The position numbers and the translations under genes were made by a program. Positions 41,849 through 51,376 of a DNA stretch of 64,000 nucleotides are shown here, one piece after another. Position 1 is the stretch's first letter; each line of letters begins with the position of its first letter. The notes under the pieces are model-generated. The model did not search any database. It had not been told where the DNA came from and saw nothing but the letters and a program-made list of their open reading frames with translations. The stretch covers positions 1-64,000 of the forward strand of contig JAZKJF010000008.1 of NCBI GenBank assembly GCA_040384465.1. Direction: 5' to 3'. Source of the stretch: UBA5078 sp040384465. Lineage in GTDB: Bacteria > Pseudomonadota > Gammaproteobacteria > Pseudomonadales > Pseudohongiellaceae.

Positions 41849-43647
41849 ACGAATCCTCATTGTGGATGTTGATGGAACAGAATTTCCACTTCCTGCGCCC
41901 ACTCTGGCTGCTGGCGCTGATCCCTGCCTTGTTGCTGGTGTTGTACCTGTGGCGCATCAATGAGTCGGCCAGTTCCTGGGACAAGGCCATCGACAAAGAT
42001 TTGCTCCCTTACCTGCTGGACGGTAGCAAAGGTGCCGCAGAACGTACTCCTCTGATACTGCTGCTGACACTGTGGACGCTGGCAATCCTGGCCCTCGCTG
42101 GACCGGTATGGGAGAAAATCGCGCAGCCAGTGCAACAGCGCCAGGACGCACTGGTGATCGTGTACGACCAGTCTCTCTCAATGTACGCGGCCGATTTCGA
42201 TCCCAATCGCCTGACAGTCAGCAAGCGCAAAATTCTCGATGTGCTGGACCTGCGGACTGAAGGCCAGACAGCCTTGGTGGTGTATGCCGGTGATGCCCAT
42301 ACAGTGACGCCATTGACCGAAGACTCTGTCACCATCCGCTCACTAGTGCCTTCGATCAACCCCAACATGATGCCCGCTTTCGGCAGCAACACCGTTGCCG
42401 CCATCGAGCGCGCCAAAGGCTTGCTGACGGACGCCGGGGCCGCCTCAGGAACCATCTTGCTGGTGACGGACGGTGTCGAGCGTCGCGATCATGCCCAGAT
42501 TGCTGAACTGTTGCAGCAGACTGGCTATCGCCTCTCCATTCTCGGTGTCGGGACTGAAGACGGCGCTCCGATTCCTGCGGCCGGGGGAGATTTCCTGCGC
42601 GCCGATACCGGCGAGATCATCGTCCCGCGCCTCGACGAAGAGGGTTTGCAGGATCTGGCAGGTCTCGTGAATGGTCGCTATGTCAGCATGCAGATAGCGG
42701 CCGATGACATCAATTACCTCCTGGCAGAGGATGACTTCTTCGGCGAAGAGGAGCTGGAGGATGTCGATCAGAATTTTGATATCTGGTACGAGGTCGGTCC
42801 CTGGTTCTTGTTGCTGGTACTGCCGCTCAGTGCTCTGGTCTTCCGACGTGGCTGGATACTCTCCGCAACCGCCACTGTGGTGACCTTCTCTGCACTGGTG
42901 CCAACCGCACCGGCCGAGGCCGCTGGATGGCTCGACTTGTGGAAAACCCGCGACCAGCAAGGGGCAGATGCCTACGCCAATCAAGACCCTATCAGTGCCG
43001 CTGGTCTGTTCCGTGACCCGCAATGGCAGGGCTCTGCGGCCTATCATGCAGGTGATTATCCCTCGGCTGCCCAGGCCTTCGCGGCCGCGTTGAGTACCGA
43101 AGACGCCGACAGCCATTACAACTTGGGCAATGCCTACGCCAAGTCTGCCAATTTCGAGCAGGCCATCTCCGCCTACAACGTCGCCATCGCGCTGGAGCCC
43201 GACCACGCCGATGCCATCCATAACCGTGACATCGTCCAAAAACTGCTCGAAGAACAGCAGCAACAGGAAGAGGAGCAGTCACAGGAAGAGCAGATGACTG
43301 ACGAAGAGGAACAGGAACAGCAGGAAGAGCAGCAGGAACAGCAAGAGGAAGAATCCGAGCCTCAGGAGGAAGAACAGCAGGAACAGCAGGAAGGCGGCGA
43401 CGAAGAGGAGCAGGAAGAGAACGAACCTCAGGACGGGGAACAGCAAGAGAGCGAGGAAGAGAATCAGGGCGAAGAACCGCAACTGAGCAATGCCGAGAAT
43501 GAGAGCCAGGAATCGCTGGAGCAGTGGTTGCGCAGGATCGACGATGATCCGGGTGAACTGCTTCAGCGCAAGTTCCAATTCGAGTATCGGCGGCGTCAGG
43601 TCGACAGCCGTTCCAACAACCAGTCAGCGGAAACACAAATATGGTAA
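41845..43647 (+). CDS. batB: BatB-like VWA protein fused to TPR and a Glu/Gln-rich region
   Basis: 600 residues. N-terminal helices (about 18-35 and 68-86), a VWA domain with DQSLS (108-112), further helices about 318-350, then TPR-type repeats (about 395-445: AFAAALSTEDADSHYNLGN, then NAYAKSANFEQAISAYNVA). From about 462 to 560 the chain is almost only Glu and Gln (43250-43480). A conserved tail SLEQWLRRIDDDPGELLQ ends it. The TPR part corresponds to BatC, which is a separate gene in Bacteroides, so this is a BatB-BatC fusion. It overlaps batD by seven bases. Confidence 0.9.
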   Translation: MNESSLWMLMEQNFHFLRPLWLLALIPALLLVLYLWRINESASSWDKAIDKDLLPYLLDGSKGAAERTPLILLLTLWTLAILALAGPVWEKIAQPVQQRQDALVIVYDQSLSMYAADFDPNRLTVSKRKILDVLDLRTEGQTALVVYAGDAHTVTPLTEDSVTIRSLVPSINPNMMPAFGSNTVAAIERAKGLLTDAGAASGTILLVTDGVERRDHAQIAELLQQTGYRLSILGVGTEDGAPIPAAGGDFLRADTGEIIVPRLDEEGLQDLAGLVNGRYVSMQIAADDINYLLAEDDFFGEEELEDVDQNFDIWYEVGPWFLLLVLPLSALVFRRGWILSATATVVTFSALVPTAPAEAAGWLDLWKTRDQQGADAYANQDPISAAGLFRDPQWQGSAAYHAGDYPSAAQAFAAALSTEDADSHYNLGNAYAKSANFEQAISAYNVAIALEPDHADAIHNRDIVQKLLEEQQQQEEEQSQEEQMTDEEEQEQQEEQQEQQEEESEPQEEEQQEQQEGGDEEEQEENEPQDGEQQESEEENQGEEPQLSNAENESQESLEQWLRRIDDDPGELLQRKFQFEYRRRQVDSRSNNQSAETQIW

Positions 43648-45416
43648 ACCTGTTGGCCTGCCTGTTCGCAGCGGCACTCACCCTCTTCTCTTCATTGAGC
43701 TATGCCCAGCCCGTGACGGCAACTGTAGATCGCAACGAGCTGATTCGTGGTGAGACGGTGACTTTGACACTGCGAGTAGACGGACAGCAAGGTGGCGTGG
43801 AAATGGACCTGACTCCTCTGGAGTCGGACTTCCAGGTGGTTTCCACCCGCACATCCAGCCAGATGCGCAGTGCCAATAATCGTGTGGAATCCTGGATCGA
43901 CTACCACCTCACCCTCTTCCCTCTGCGAGAAGGACAGCTGGCAATTCCTGCGTTGCTTGTCGCTGGCGCCTATACCCAGAGCCTGACAGTGAATGTGCTG
44001 CCGAAGACGCAGGATAGCGTCGTCGGGCAAGAGCTGTTCATGGAAACGGTGGTGAACAAGGAAAGTATTTATGTTCAGGAACAACTCTTGTTCAGCATCC
44101 GTCTGTATTACACGATCAACGGTATTCGCAACCCCATCTTTACCGACCTGGAGCTGCCCGACACGGTCATCCAGATGATAGGCACGCCCAATCAGTACGA
44201 AACCCTGGTGGAAGGGGTGCGCTACGGGGTTTATGAGAAACAATACGCCGTGTTCCCGCAGCGCAGTGGCACACTGCAGATTCCCGACATCATGTTCCGG
44301 GGGGAAGTGACGGATGGCTCCAGCAACTATGTGTTCCGCAACCTGAATACCCGCACAATCACCTCATTCTCGGAAGGCTTCGAGATTGAAGTCCGCGAGA
44401 AACCGGCTGACTTCCCAGTGGATGCAGTGTGGTTGCCCGCCAGTGAACTGACCATCGAAGAAAGCTGGGACAATGACTTTACCAATGTGCGCGTGGGTGA
44501 TGCGGTCAATCGCGTTATCAGCATGAAGGCCTTCGGTCTCGACGGTGCGGCACTGCCGCCTTTGGAATTGCCGGTCATCGAGACTGTCAATGTCTACCCG
44601 GAGAATCCGGCCATCGAGCGCACCTATGTCGACGGCAACATCGTCGGCAGCCGCATCGAATCCAACTCCCTGCTGATGACCGACACCGGCACCGTGCGTG
44701 TCCCAGGCGTCACCATCCCGTGGTATGACATCGATACCGAAGAGATCAAGTATGCCACTCTGGCAGACACCGCGATTCGGGTTGGCCCGGTGCGCACGAC
44801 GGCGGCAGAACCCGCGATGACTTTTGAGGAAGAAGGAGAGCCTGACTTCGGCACCGCAGACGCTGCGGATGGCGACGAAAACTCGTTGGTCACCATGCCT
44901 TCTACCCCCTTGTGGGTGATCGTCCTGGCGGCTGCACTGACAGCACTGCTCGGCGTGCTGACCTACTTCAGCAGCAAGTTCAACAACAAACGTCGTGCTG
45001 CCAAAAAAGTCGTTGTGAAGAAACCTCCTGTTGTCAGTGCGCCCATGTACCAACAGGACATCGCCCCGGCAGCGGAGGCAATCGCCTTCAAGGAATTCAC
45101 GCGGGCCTGTCAGCAGAACCATCTGCCCGCTTTGCGACTGGCTCTGATCGGCTGGGGACGTCAGTATTTTTCAGCCCCTGATCTGCACAACCTGGATGAT
45201 CTGGCGCAGCGCACAGGCAGTGCGGAAATCCACCGGCTCTGCTTGCGTCTGCAGCAGGCTCTGTATGGTCAGGAGGCGACTTCTGGAAACTCCGTCACCG
45301 ACGATATCCAGCGTCTGCTGGCACTGGTGACTGAGTTGCGCACAGAACGCAAACAGGCGCTGGTGACCGCTGCGAAGGAGCAGGAATATACCCTGCCCCC
45401 GCTCTACAAGGCTTGA
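43641..45416 (+). CDS. batD: BatD-like membrane protein
   Basis: 591 residues with an N-terminal signal peptide (LLACLFAAALTLFSSLSYAQ), a large periplasmic beta-rich region beginning VTATVDRNELIRGETVTL, and one transmembrane helix about residue 420-443 (TPLWVIVLAAALTALLGVL). A cytoplasmic C terminus follows. This is the BatD/BatE-type (oxygen tolerance) family. It is the last membrane component of the operon and is followed by yciH after eight bases. Confidence 0.88.
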   Translation: MVNLLACLFAAALTLFSSLSYAQPVTATVDRNELIRGETVTLTLRVDGQQGGVEMDLTPLESDFQVVSTRTSSQMRSANNRVESWIDYHLTLFPLREGQLAIPALLVAGAYTQSLTVNVLPKTQDSVVGQELFMETVVNKESIYVQEQLLFSIRLYYTINGIRNPIFTDLELPDTVIQMIGTPNQYETLVEGVRYGVYEKQYAVFPQRSGTLQIPDIMFRGEVTDGSSNYVFRNLNTRTITSFSEGFEIEVREKPADFPVDAVWLPASELTIEESWDNDFTNVRVGDAVNRVISMKAFGLDGAALPPLELPVIETVNVYPENPAIERTYVDGNIVGSRIESNSLLMTDTGTVRVPGVTIPWYDIDTEEIKYATLADTAIRVGPVRTTAAEPAMTFEEEGEPDFGTADAADGDENSLVTMPSTPLWVIVLAAALTALLGVLTYFSSKFNNKRRAAKKVVVKKPPVVSAPMYQQDIAPAAEAIAFKEFTRACQQNHLPALRLALIGWGRQYFSAPDLHNLDDLAQRTGSAEIHRLCLRLQQALYGQEATSGNSVTDDIQRLLALVTELRTERKQALVTAAKEQEYTLPPLYKA

Positions 45417-45424
45417 GTCTGTAA

Positions 45425-45787
45425 ATGAGTACGCCCAAAGCCTCCGTCCGTGTCTACTCGACCGAATCCGGTCGAGTCTGCCCCGAGTGTGCTCATCCAG
45501 TTGCCGCCTGCCAGTGTAAACGCCAGCAGGCAGGCACGCCGACAACCGACGGTATCGTCAGAATTCGCCGTGACACCAAGGGGCGCAAGGGCAAAGGTGT
45601 GACACTGATCGATGGGTTGCCGCTCGCTGCAGAAGAACTCAATGCGCTCGCCAAGGTTCTGAAGGCCCGCTGCGGCAGCGGTGGTACCGTGAAAGACGGG
45701 ATAATCGAGATACAAGGAGATCACCGCGAACTCCTGAAACAACAGCTGCAGCAAAGCGGCTACAAGGTCAAGCTCGCTGGCGGTTGA
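45425..45787 (+). CDS. yciH: SUI1/YciH translation factor homologue
   Basis: 120 residues. The eIF1/SUI1 domain covers about 40-118, with RRDTKGRKGKGVTLIDGLPL and the end GDHRELLKQQLQQSGYKVK. The N-terminal part has CPEC and CQCK, a possible zinc site. In E. coli YciH has been linked to start-site selection and stress-time translation; its place in a Bat operon is not explained by that. It ends 14 bases from the convergent tgpA stop. Confidence 0.9.
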   Translation: MSTPKASVRVYSTESGRVCPECAHPVAACQCKRQQAGTPTTDGIVRIRRDTKGRKGKGVTLIDGLPLAAEELNALAKVLKARCGSGGTVKDGIIEIQGDHRELLKQQLQQSGYKVKLAGG

Positions 45788-45801
45788 ACCCCAAATCCGC
45801 G

Positions 45802-47859
45802 TCAGCGGCTGAAGGTCGACAGTGCGACCAACCCTGCCCGCCGCGCCCGTGAGAGCACCCGCAAACGCAATGTCTGCAATGCCAGACGAAACTCCTGACG
45901 CAGCTCGTCACTGCCCGCTCCTGCATAGCAAAGCTGCACATAGAGCTGCGTCACTTTCTGCATTCCAGCAGCCAGCTCGGGACGTGCGACACCGACGCGA
46001 ACACAATAATCCAGTGGTCCTTCTCCGCGCTGACGCGGCAAACCCACCGCCGCAAGATCAGCGCTCAGTGCCAGAAAACCGCGAGTCGCCGGATCACGAG
46101 GCTGGCTCCGCCCGCCACGCAACAGAAAGAATGCGGCAATCGCGAAAATCAGGGCCGTCGAGAAACCCAATGCCGCCAACAACGATGAGCGCGCCCGCTC
46201 CCCAAAAATATCCTCCAGAAACGCCAGCTGCATGTCTTCGTCATAGCTCACTACCCAACGGTTCCAGGCATAATCGACGGCGTCCATGCGCAAACGCAGC
46301 GAGTTGAGCCATTGGGTATCGCGGAATCGCATCATCGAAAATCCCGAGTCCTCCATGAAACCGGGTTGATTGGCGAATACTGCTTCCACCCCCTGGCTGA
46401 TGCGCTCCGGGGCCACGGCGCCTGTGGGATCAAAGCGCAGCCAGCCTTCTCCCTCGAACCAGACCTCCGCCCAGGCATGCGCGTTGTATTGATACACCAT
46501 GGTGTAATTTTCAAAGGGATTCGATTCGCCCCCTTGATAGCCGACCACTACCCGCGCCGGGATGCCTGCTGCACGCATCAGATACACAAAGCTGCCGGCA
46601 TAATGCTCACAGAATCCTTCCCGGGTCTCGAACAGAAAATCATCAATTCTCGCCTCCCCCAGCAGAGGAGGATTCAAGGTGTAGTAGAAAGGCTGTTCAC
46701 GGAAGTGCTGCATCACACGGGTGACGTAATCTCTGTTGTCGGTGGCAGCAGCGCGCAGTGCCTGCGCCAATGCGAGACTGCGGGTGTTGAGGTCCTCCTC
46801 AGGCAGTTGCAGGGCACGCGCACGCAGCACTCCGGGCAAGTCCAGATCAGTGCGATAGTCCGACCAGGACTGTAACTGGTAGCGCAAACGCTGCGTGATC
46901 GGGGTCTGCGTATGCAAGGAATAGTTGCGGTCCTGCACAATGTCTCCTGCCGCAACTTCCGCGAGCTGCATGCCGTAAACCCAGGTCTGCTGAGTAGGTT
47001 CCAGAATCACGTCATAAGCGATCGGCTCGCCCAGCGGAACACCCCGAAACTCACTCGGATAGCGACTGATCATGCCGTAATCAAGCAGCCCTCTGCCCCC
47101 GCGTCGCCAAGTTTGACCATCGAAATTATCCAGCACCAATCCGCGCCAATAAAGTTGATCGTGAGACGGGGCTTCGCCTTCAAAACTGACCCGGAACGCC
47201 AATTCACCCGAGCGGCTGAGGTTGCTGATGTCACCAGGCGTCATCTCATCCGTGACGCCGGTCGTGTTAGAAGGGACCGGCAGCGGCATGGTCCACAGCG
47301 GCGCGATGCGAGGCACCAACACGAACAGCACCAGTGTCAGAGGAATACTCTGCAGCACCAGCTGGAACGCCAGCCGTGAGTTCTGTCGAACGTTGTTGCG
47401 AGCGTTGTCACGACTCAGTGATATCAGAGTACCCGTGATGACCGCCACGGCCAGCACCGCGTGCAAACCGCTCGGAATGGTTTGCGAGTAGATAAACCCG
47501 ATCATGGTGAGCACGTAGGCAAGCACGATGACAATGATGATGTCGCGCTTGTACTGCATTTCCAGCAGTTTGAACACGACCCCCAGAATCAGTAGACAGA
47601 CCGCCGCATCCAAGCCGACACCTTGCGTGCGGAACTGGAATAGCGTCAACGGCAAGGCCGTAAAGACAATCAGCATCTTCACCAGTTTGCCCGGATAGTT
47701 CGCCCGCCCCTTGAAGATCAGCAGACGCCAGCCCATGCACCCCAGTGTCAGCATGAGTATCCAGGGCGGCAGGCGCAGCATGCTCGGCAATATCACCAGC
47801 AGCAACGCCGCCAGAATCCAGAGCAGTGCAAGGCGGGGAATCTGATAATGGATGTCCAT
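45802..47859 (-). CDS. tgpA: TgpA-like membrane transglutaminase
   Basis: 685 residues from the ATG at 47859; the frame opens further upstream but this start shares one base with the upstream stop (TAATG). Five to six N-terminal transmembrane helices are followed by a periplasmic transglutaminase domain with the triad Cys in REGFCEHYAGSF, His in YNAHAWAEVWFEG and Asp in WLRFDPTGAV. One C-terminal helix and a DUF4129-like cytoplasmic end follow. In Pseudomonas aeruginosa TgpA is essential and is encoded with a MoxR and DUF58 gene, as here. Confidence 0.92.
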   Translation of the reverse strand: MDIHYQIPRLALLWILAALLLVILPSMLRLPPWILMLTLGCMGWRLLIFKGRANYPGKLVKMLIVFTALPLTLFQFRTQGVGLDAAVCLLILGVVFKLLEMQYKRDIIIVIVLAYVLTMIGFIYSQTIPSGLHAVLAVAVITGTLISLSRDNARNNVRQNSRLAFQLVLQSIPLTLVLFVLVPRIAPLWTMPLPVPSNTTGVTDEMTPGDISNLSRSGELAFRVSFEGEAPSHDQLYWRGLVLDNFDGQTWRRGGRGLLDYGMISRYPSEFRGVPLGEPIAYDVILEPTQQTWVYGMQLAEVAAGDIVQDRNYSLHTQTPITQRLRYQLQSWSDYRTDLDLPGVLRARALQLPEEDLNTRSLALAQALRAAATDNRDYVTRVMQHFREQPFYYTLNPPLLGEARIDDFLFETREGFCEHYAGSFVYLMRAAGIPARVVVGYQGGESNPFENYTMVYQYNAHAWAEVWFEGEGWLRFDPTGAVAPERISQGVEAVFANQPGFMEDSGFSMMRFRDTQWLNSLRLRMDAVDYAWNRWVVSYDEDMQLAFLEDIFGERARSSLLAALGFSTALIFAIAAFFLLRGGRSQPRDPATRGFLALSADLAAVGLPRQRGEGPLDYCVRVGVARPELAAGMQKVTQLYVQLCYAGAGSDELRQEFRLALQTLRLRVLSRARRAGLVALSTFSR

Positions 47860-48866
47860 TACCCGGCCTCCCTGGTCTGCTCGCCCTGTTGCCATAGTGC
47901 CAGTGCACTCAATAGGTGATTGTGATGGACTTCTCCCCGCCCAGGCGCAATCTCCACTCCGGGAATCTTTAGCCCGTAGTCGAGGTCGCCCTGTGCCAGC
48001 GTCAGCACCCAATAACACAAGCGTGACAGGCGGGCTTCAGCATCGAACCCGGCAAACATGGCCCAGTCCAGCATGAAGCGGTCATCGGTGCTGTCGACGA
48101 ACTGTTTCACTTTGAGCCCCTGCCCCCGGGCCAGATTCTTCCAGGCCACCTGTTTCAGAGAATCCCCGGGCTGATAATTCCGCAGGCCGTGAAAATCCTC
48201 ACTGCCCGGCTGCGTGCCGCTACCTGTGCCCGTGCTGCCAGTGCTGACGGCACCCGGGAGGGGACCGGCCACGGGGGTGGGGTAAATCAGACAGTGCATG
48301 TCCAGGTCGAGCATCGACCAGGCACGCCACAACCCCAGTGGAAAGCGGGTCTGCACCAGCAGCCGTGGGGCTTTGAGCACGCCCCGACGACGCGTAGGCA
48401 GGTAGATGTTGACTCGTGCCTGCTCACCGTCGATGAGATCTGCGTGAGTGATCAAACCCTTGGGGAAACTAAGCTCCAGCGCCTCGTGCAGACGCCCTGA
48501 CTGACGCTGCACCAATACGGTAAAGCTTGCGTCTTCGCCCGCAAATACCGCATCGCCACCAATGCCTTTCACCATCAGGTACTGCAGGTTGCGGAAGGTG
48601 TGCAGGATACAGAGGATGAACAGACTGACCATCAGAAAGGCCAGCCCAAAGGCAAGACTGAGAACGTAGTTGATGGCGGTGATGAAGATGAGTGCGGTCG
48701 CGGCGATGTAAAGGAGACCGTGGGAGGTCGGCAGGATGAAAATGTTCCTGCGGTGCAGGACGACGCTGCTGACAGCAGGTACGTTTCTGGCCAGCCAGTG
48801 CTGAACCCGTTTTGAAAACCAGAAACTGACTGCGTTGACAGGGCTCATGGTGGGTTCAGAAAACAT
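47859..48866 (-). CDS. DUF58 membrane protein (second copy)
   Basis: 335 residues with two N-terminal transmembrane helices (about 48-88) and a C-terminal DUF58 domain, seen in GSEDFHGLRNYQPGDSLKQV (about 220-240) and WKNLARGQGLKVKQF. It lacks the DxSxS site of the first copy. Met7 is a possible alternative start. It overlaps moxR by 11 bases and tgpA by one base. Confidence 0.9.
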   Translation of the reverse strand: MFSEPTMSPVNAVSFWFSKRVQHWLARNVPAVSSVVLHRRNIFILPTSHGLLYIAATALIFITAINYVLSLAFGLAFLMVSLFILCILHTFRNLQYLMVKGIGGDAVFAGEDASFTVLVQRQSGRLHEALELSFPKGLITHADLIDGEQARVNIYLPTRRRGVLKAPRLLVQTRFPLGLWRAWSMLDLDMHCLIYPTPVAGPLPGAVSTGSTGTGSGTQPGSEDFHGLRNYQPGDSLKQVAWKNLARGQGLKVKQFVDSTDDRFMLDWAMFAGFDAEARLSRLCYWVLTLAQGDLDYGLKIPGVEIAPGRGEVHHNHLLSALALWQQGEQTREAG

Positions 48867-49773
48867 CGACCTCGCTGAGCAAACGCTGTGTCAGCGCATT
48901 GCCGGTACGCCCATCTCCGGCAGTGCTTGAGCGCAATCGATGTTCGAGCACGGCGGCGAGCACAGCCTGTACATCCTCAGGAACAGCATGGTGACGCCCT
49001 TCCATCAACGCCCAGCTGCGAGTCGCGCGCACCACCGCAATGCCACCACGGGGCGATAAACCAAAATGGAATTCATCGGCATCTCGGGTACGTGCAATCA
49101 GGCGCTGGATGTAATCGAGCAGTTGCGGGCTTAGCGTGACGGCAGCGGCTGCCTTGCGCATCTCGATCAGATCACTGATATCCAACTGCTGCCGGACACG
49201 CTCGCCTCGATCTCTGTCCCCGGCCGCCTCCAACAGTTGTCGCTCGGCACGCGGGTCGGGATAGCCGATGCCGATCCGCATCAGGAAGCGATCCAGTTGC
49301 GATTCTGGTAACGGAAAAGTCCCCGCCAGACTGACAGGGTTCTGGGTGGCAATCACAAAGAAAGGGGAAGGCAGACGGCGTGTTTCGCCTTCGACAGACA
49401 CCTGCCCTTCTTCCATCGCTTCCAGCAACGCGCTCTGCGTCTTCGGTGTCGTACGATTGATCTCGTCGGCCAGAATCAGTTGGCGAAAAATGGGGCCGGG
49501 GTGGAAGCTGAAACGACCGGATTGCTGATCAAAGATCGAGACGCCGAGAATGTCGGCCGGCAACAGGTCACTGGTAAATTGGATGCGGTTGAAATCCAAC
49601 CCGAATACCCGGGCCAGCGCATGGGCCAGTGTCGTTTTGCCCATGCCAGGCAGGTCCTCAATCAACAAGTGCCCGCCAGCGATAAGGCAGCACAGTGCCA
49701 GCCTGATCTGCCGTTCTTTGCCCAGCAGGACAGTCCCTACTTCGTCCACTGCCACCTGTATTCTCTTTTCCAT
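48856..49773 (-). CDS. MoxR family AAA+ ATPase (second copy)
   Basis: 305 residues; Walker A LPGMGKTT (41-48), Walker B LILADEINR (99-107) and ATQNPVSLAGTFPLPESQLD. It is the first gene of the moxR-DUF58-tgpA unit. It differs from the first MoxR copy (38295-39254) at both ends but has the same fold. It begins 73 bases from the purF stop, so it probably has its own promoter. Confidence 0.93.
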   Translation of the reverse strand: MEKRIQVAVDEVGTVLLGKERQIRLALCCLIAGGHLLIEDLPGMGKTTLAHALARVFGLDFNRIQFTSDLLPADILGVSIFDQQSGRFSFHPGPIFRQLILADEINRTTPKTQSALLEAMEEGQVSVEGETRRLPSPFFVIATQNPVSLAGTFPLPESQLDRFLMRIGIGYPDPRAERQLLEAAGDRDRGERVRQQLDISDLIEMRKAAAAVTLSPQLLDYIQRLIARTRDADEFHFGLSPRGGIAVVRATRSWALMEGRHHAVPEDVQAVLAAVLEHRLRSSTAGDGRTGNALTQRLLSEVDVF

Positions 49774-49846
49774 CGGAAGAGTTCCTGCCTGTCGTCAGCG
49801 GATGCACCGGTCGGATTTTCGGCCTGCAGTTGCCCTACTTGCTGGC

Positions 49847-51319
49847 TTACTTGCTAGCCTTCTTGGCAGCATCGCTGCGGCTGTCTTCCAGATTTTTCAA
49901 ATAAGCTGCATCCACATCACCCGTGATGTACTTGCCATCGAACACAGAACACTCGAAACGGTGGATATTCGGATTGCCTTCCATGGACGCAGCCACCAGA
50001 TCAGTCAAATCCTGAAAGATCAACCAGTCGGCACCAATCAGCTCCTGCACTTCCTCGTCCGTGCGGCCATGGGCGATCAATTCGCTGGCGGCGGGCATGT
50101 CGATGCCATACACGTTCGGGTAGCGCACCGCTGGCGCTGCGGACGCGAAATACACCTTCGCAGCCCCGGCATCGCGAGCCATCTGGATGATTTGACGACA
50201 GGTCGTGCCACGCACGATGGAGTCGTCCACCAGCAGCACGGTCTTGCCCTTGAACTCCAGCTCGATGGCATTCAGTTTCTGACGCACGGATTTCTTGCGC
50301 TGGCTTTGGCCGGGCATGATGAAAGTGCGGCCAATGTAGCGATTTTTGACGAAGCCTTCACGGTACTTCACGCCCAGATGGTTGGCCAGCTCCAGCGCCG
50401 AAGTACGGCTGGTATCGGGGATCGGTATCACCACGTCGATATCATGGTCAGGACGCAGACGCTTGACCTTGTCAGCGAGCTTCTCCCCCATGCGCAGGCG
50501 CGCCTTGTACACAGAGATGCCGTCCATCAAGGAGTCCGGTCGGGCAAAATAAACGTGTTCGAATATGCAGGGAGTGTACTCGGCGGGGCCAGCGCAGATG
50601 CGGGTGTGCAAATGACCGTGTACATCCACATAAACCGCTTCACCGGGGGCGACATCCCGAATCAGGGTGAAGCCTTGGGAATTCAGCGCCACACTCTCGG
50701 AGGCCATCATGTACTCGGTAAAACCATCGCGTTCCCGTTTGCCGAACACCAACGGGCGAATACCGTGCTTGTCGCGGAATCCCACGATGCCATAGCCACC
50801 CAGCATCACCAGCGCCGCATAACCGCCACGACAGCGACGATGTACACCGCGCACCGCCGTGAACACATCCTCGGCAGCAGGCTCCATTTTCGCCAACTGC
50901 TGCAGCTCATGGGCAAACACATTGAGCAACACTTCGGAATCGGAGTCGGTATTGATGTGGCGCAGATCTTCTTTGAACAGATCGCGACTCAGCTCTGCCG
51001 CGTTGGTCAGGTTACCGTTGTGGGCCAGGCTCAGACCATAAGGAGAGTTCACATAGAAGGGTTGTGCGAGTGCGGGGCTGGAGCTGCCAGCGGTGGGATA
51101 GCGCACATGTCCGATCCCCATGTTTCCTGCCAGACGCTCCATGTGCCGGGTCCGAAATACGTCTTTGACCAGTCCATTGTCCTTGCGCAGATTCAGTCGA
51201 CCCTTGTCACTGGTGGCAATGCCAGCCGCATCCTGCCCCCTGTGCTGCAACACCGTCAATGTGTCATATAAACAAACAGCAACATCAGATTTGCCAACGA
51301 CACCTACTAAACCGCACAT
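49847..51319 (-). CDS. purF: Amidophosphoribosyltransferase
   Basis: First committed enzyme of purine synthesis, transferring glutamine nitrogen to PRPP. The start at 51319 places the N-terminal nucleophile directly after Met (MCGLVGVVG, Cys2); the frame opens 14 codons earlier but that would block the required processing. The PRPP motif is VLLVDDSIVRGTT. 490 residues. It follows cvpA by 57 bases, the same order as E. coli cvpA-purF. Confidence 0.97.
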   Translation of the reverse strand: MCGLVGVVGKSDVAVCLYDTLTVLQHRGQDAAGIATSDKGRLNLRKDNGLVKDVFRTRHMERLAGNMGIGHVRYPTAGSSSPALAQPFYVNSPYGLSLAHNGNLTNAAELSRDLFKEDLRHINTDSDSEVLLNVFAHELQQLAKMEPAAEDVFTAVRGVHRRCRGGYAALVMLGGYGIVGFRDKHGIRPLVFGKRERDGFTEYMMASESVALNSQGFTLIRDVAPGEAVYVDVHGHLHTRICAGPAEYTPCIFEHVYFARPDSLMDGISVYKARLRMGEKLADKVKRLRPDHDIDVVIPIPDTSRTSALELANHLGVKYREGFVKNRYIGRTFIMPGQSQRKKSVRQKLNAIELEFKGKTVLLVDDSIVRGTTCRQIIQMARDAGAAKVYFASAAPAVRYPNVYGIDMPAASELIAHGRTDEEVQELIGADWLIFQDLTDLVAASMEGNPNIHRFECSVFDGKYITGDVDAAYLKNLEDSRSDAAKKASK

Positions 51320-51376
51320 GCAATACACTCCGTTAAGACACACAAATTGACAAACAGACAATCACTCACAAAAAAC

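Noticed and set aside
43250..43480. Possible tandem DNA repeat
   Set aside because: The periodic look comes from Glu and Gln codons; units are not identical and lie in the batB frame.
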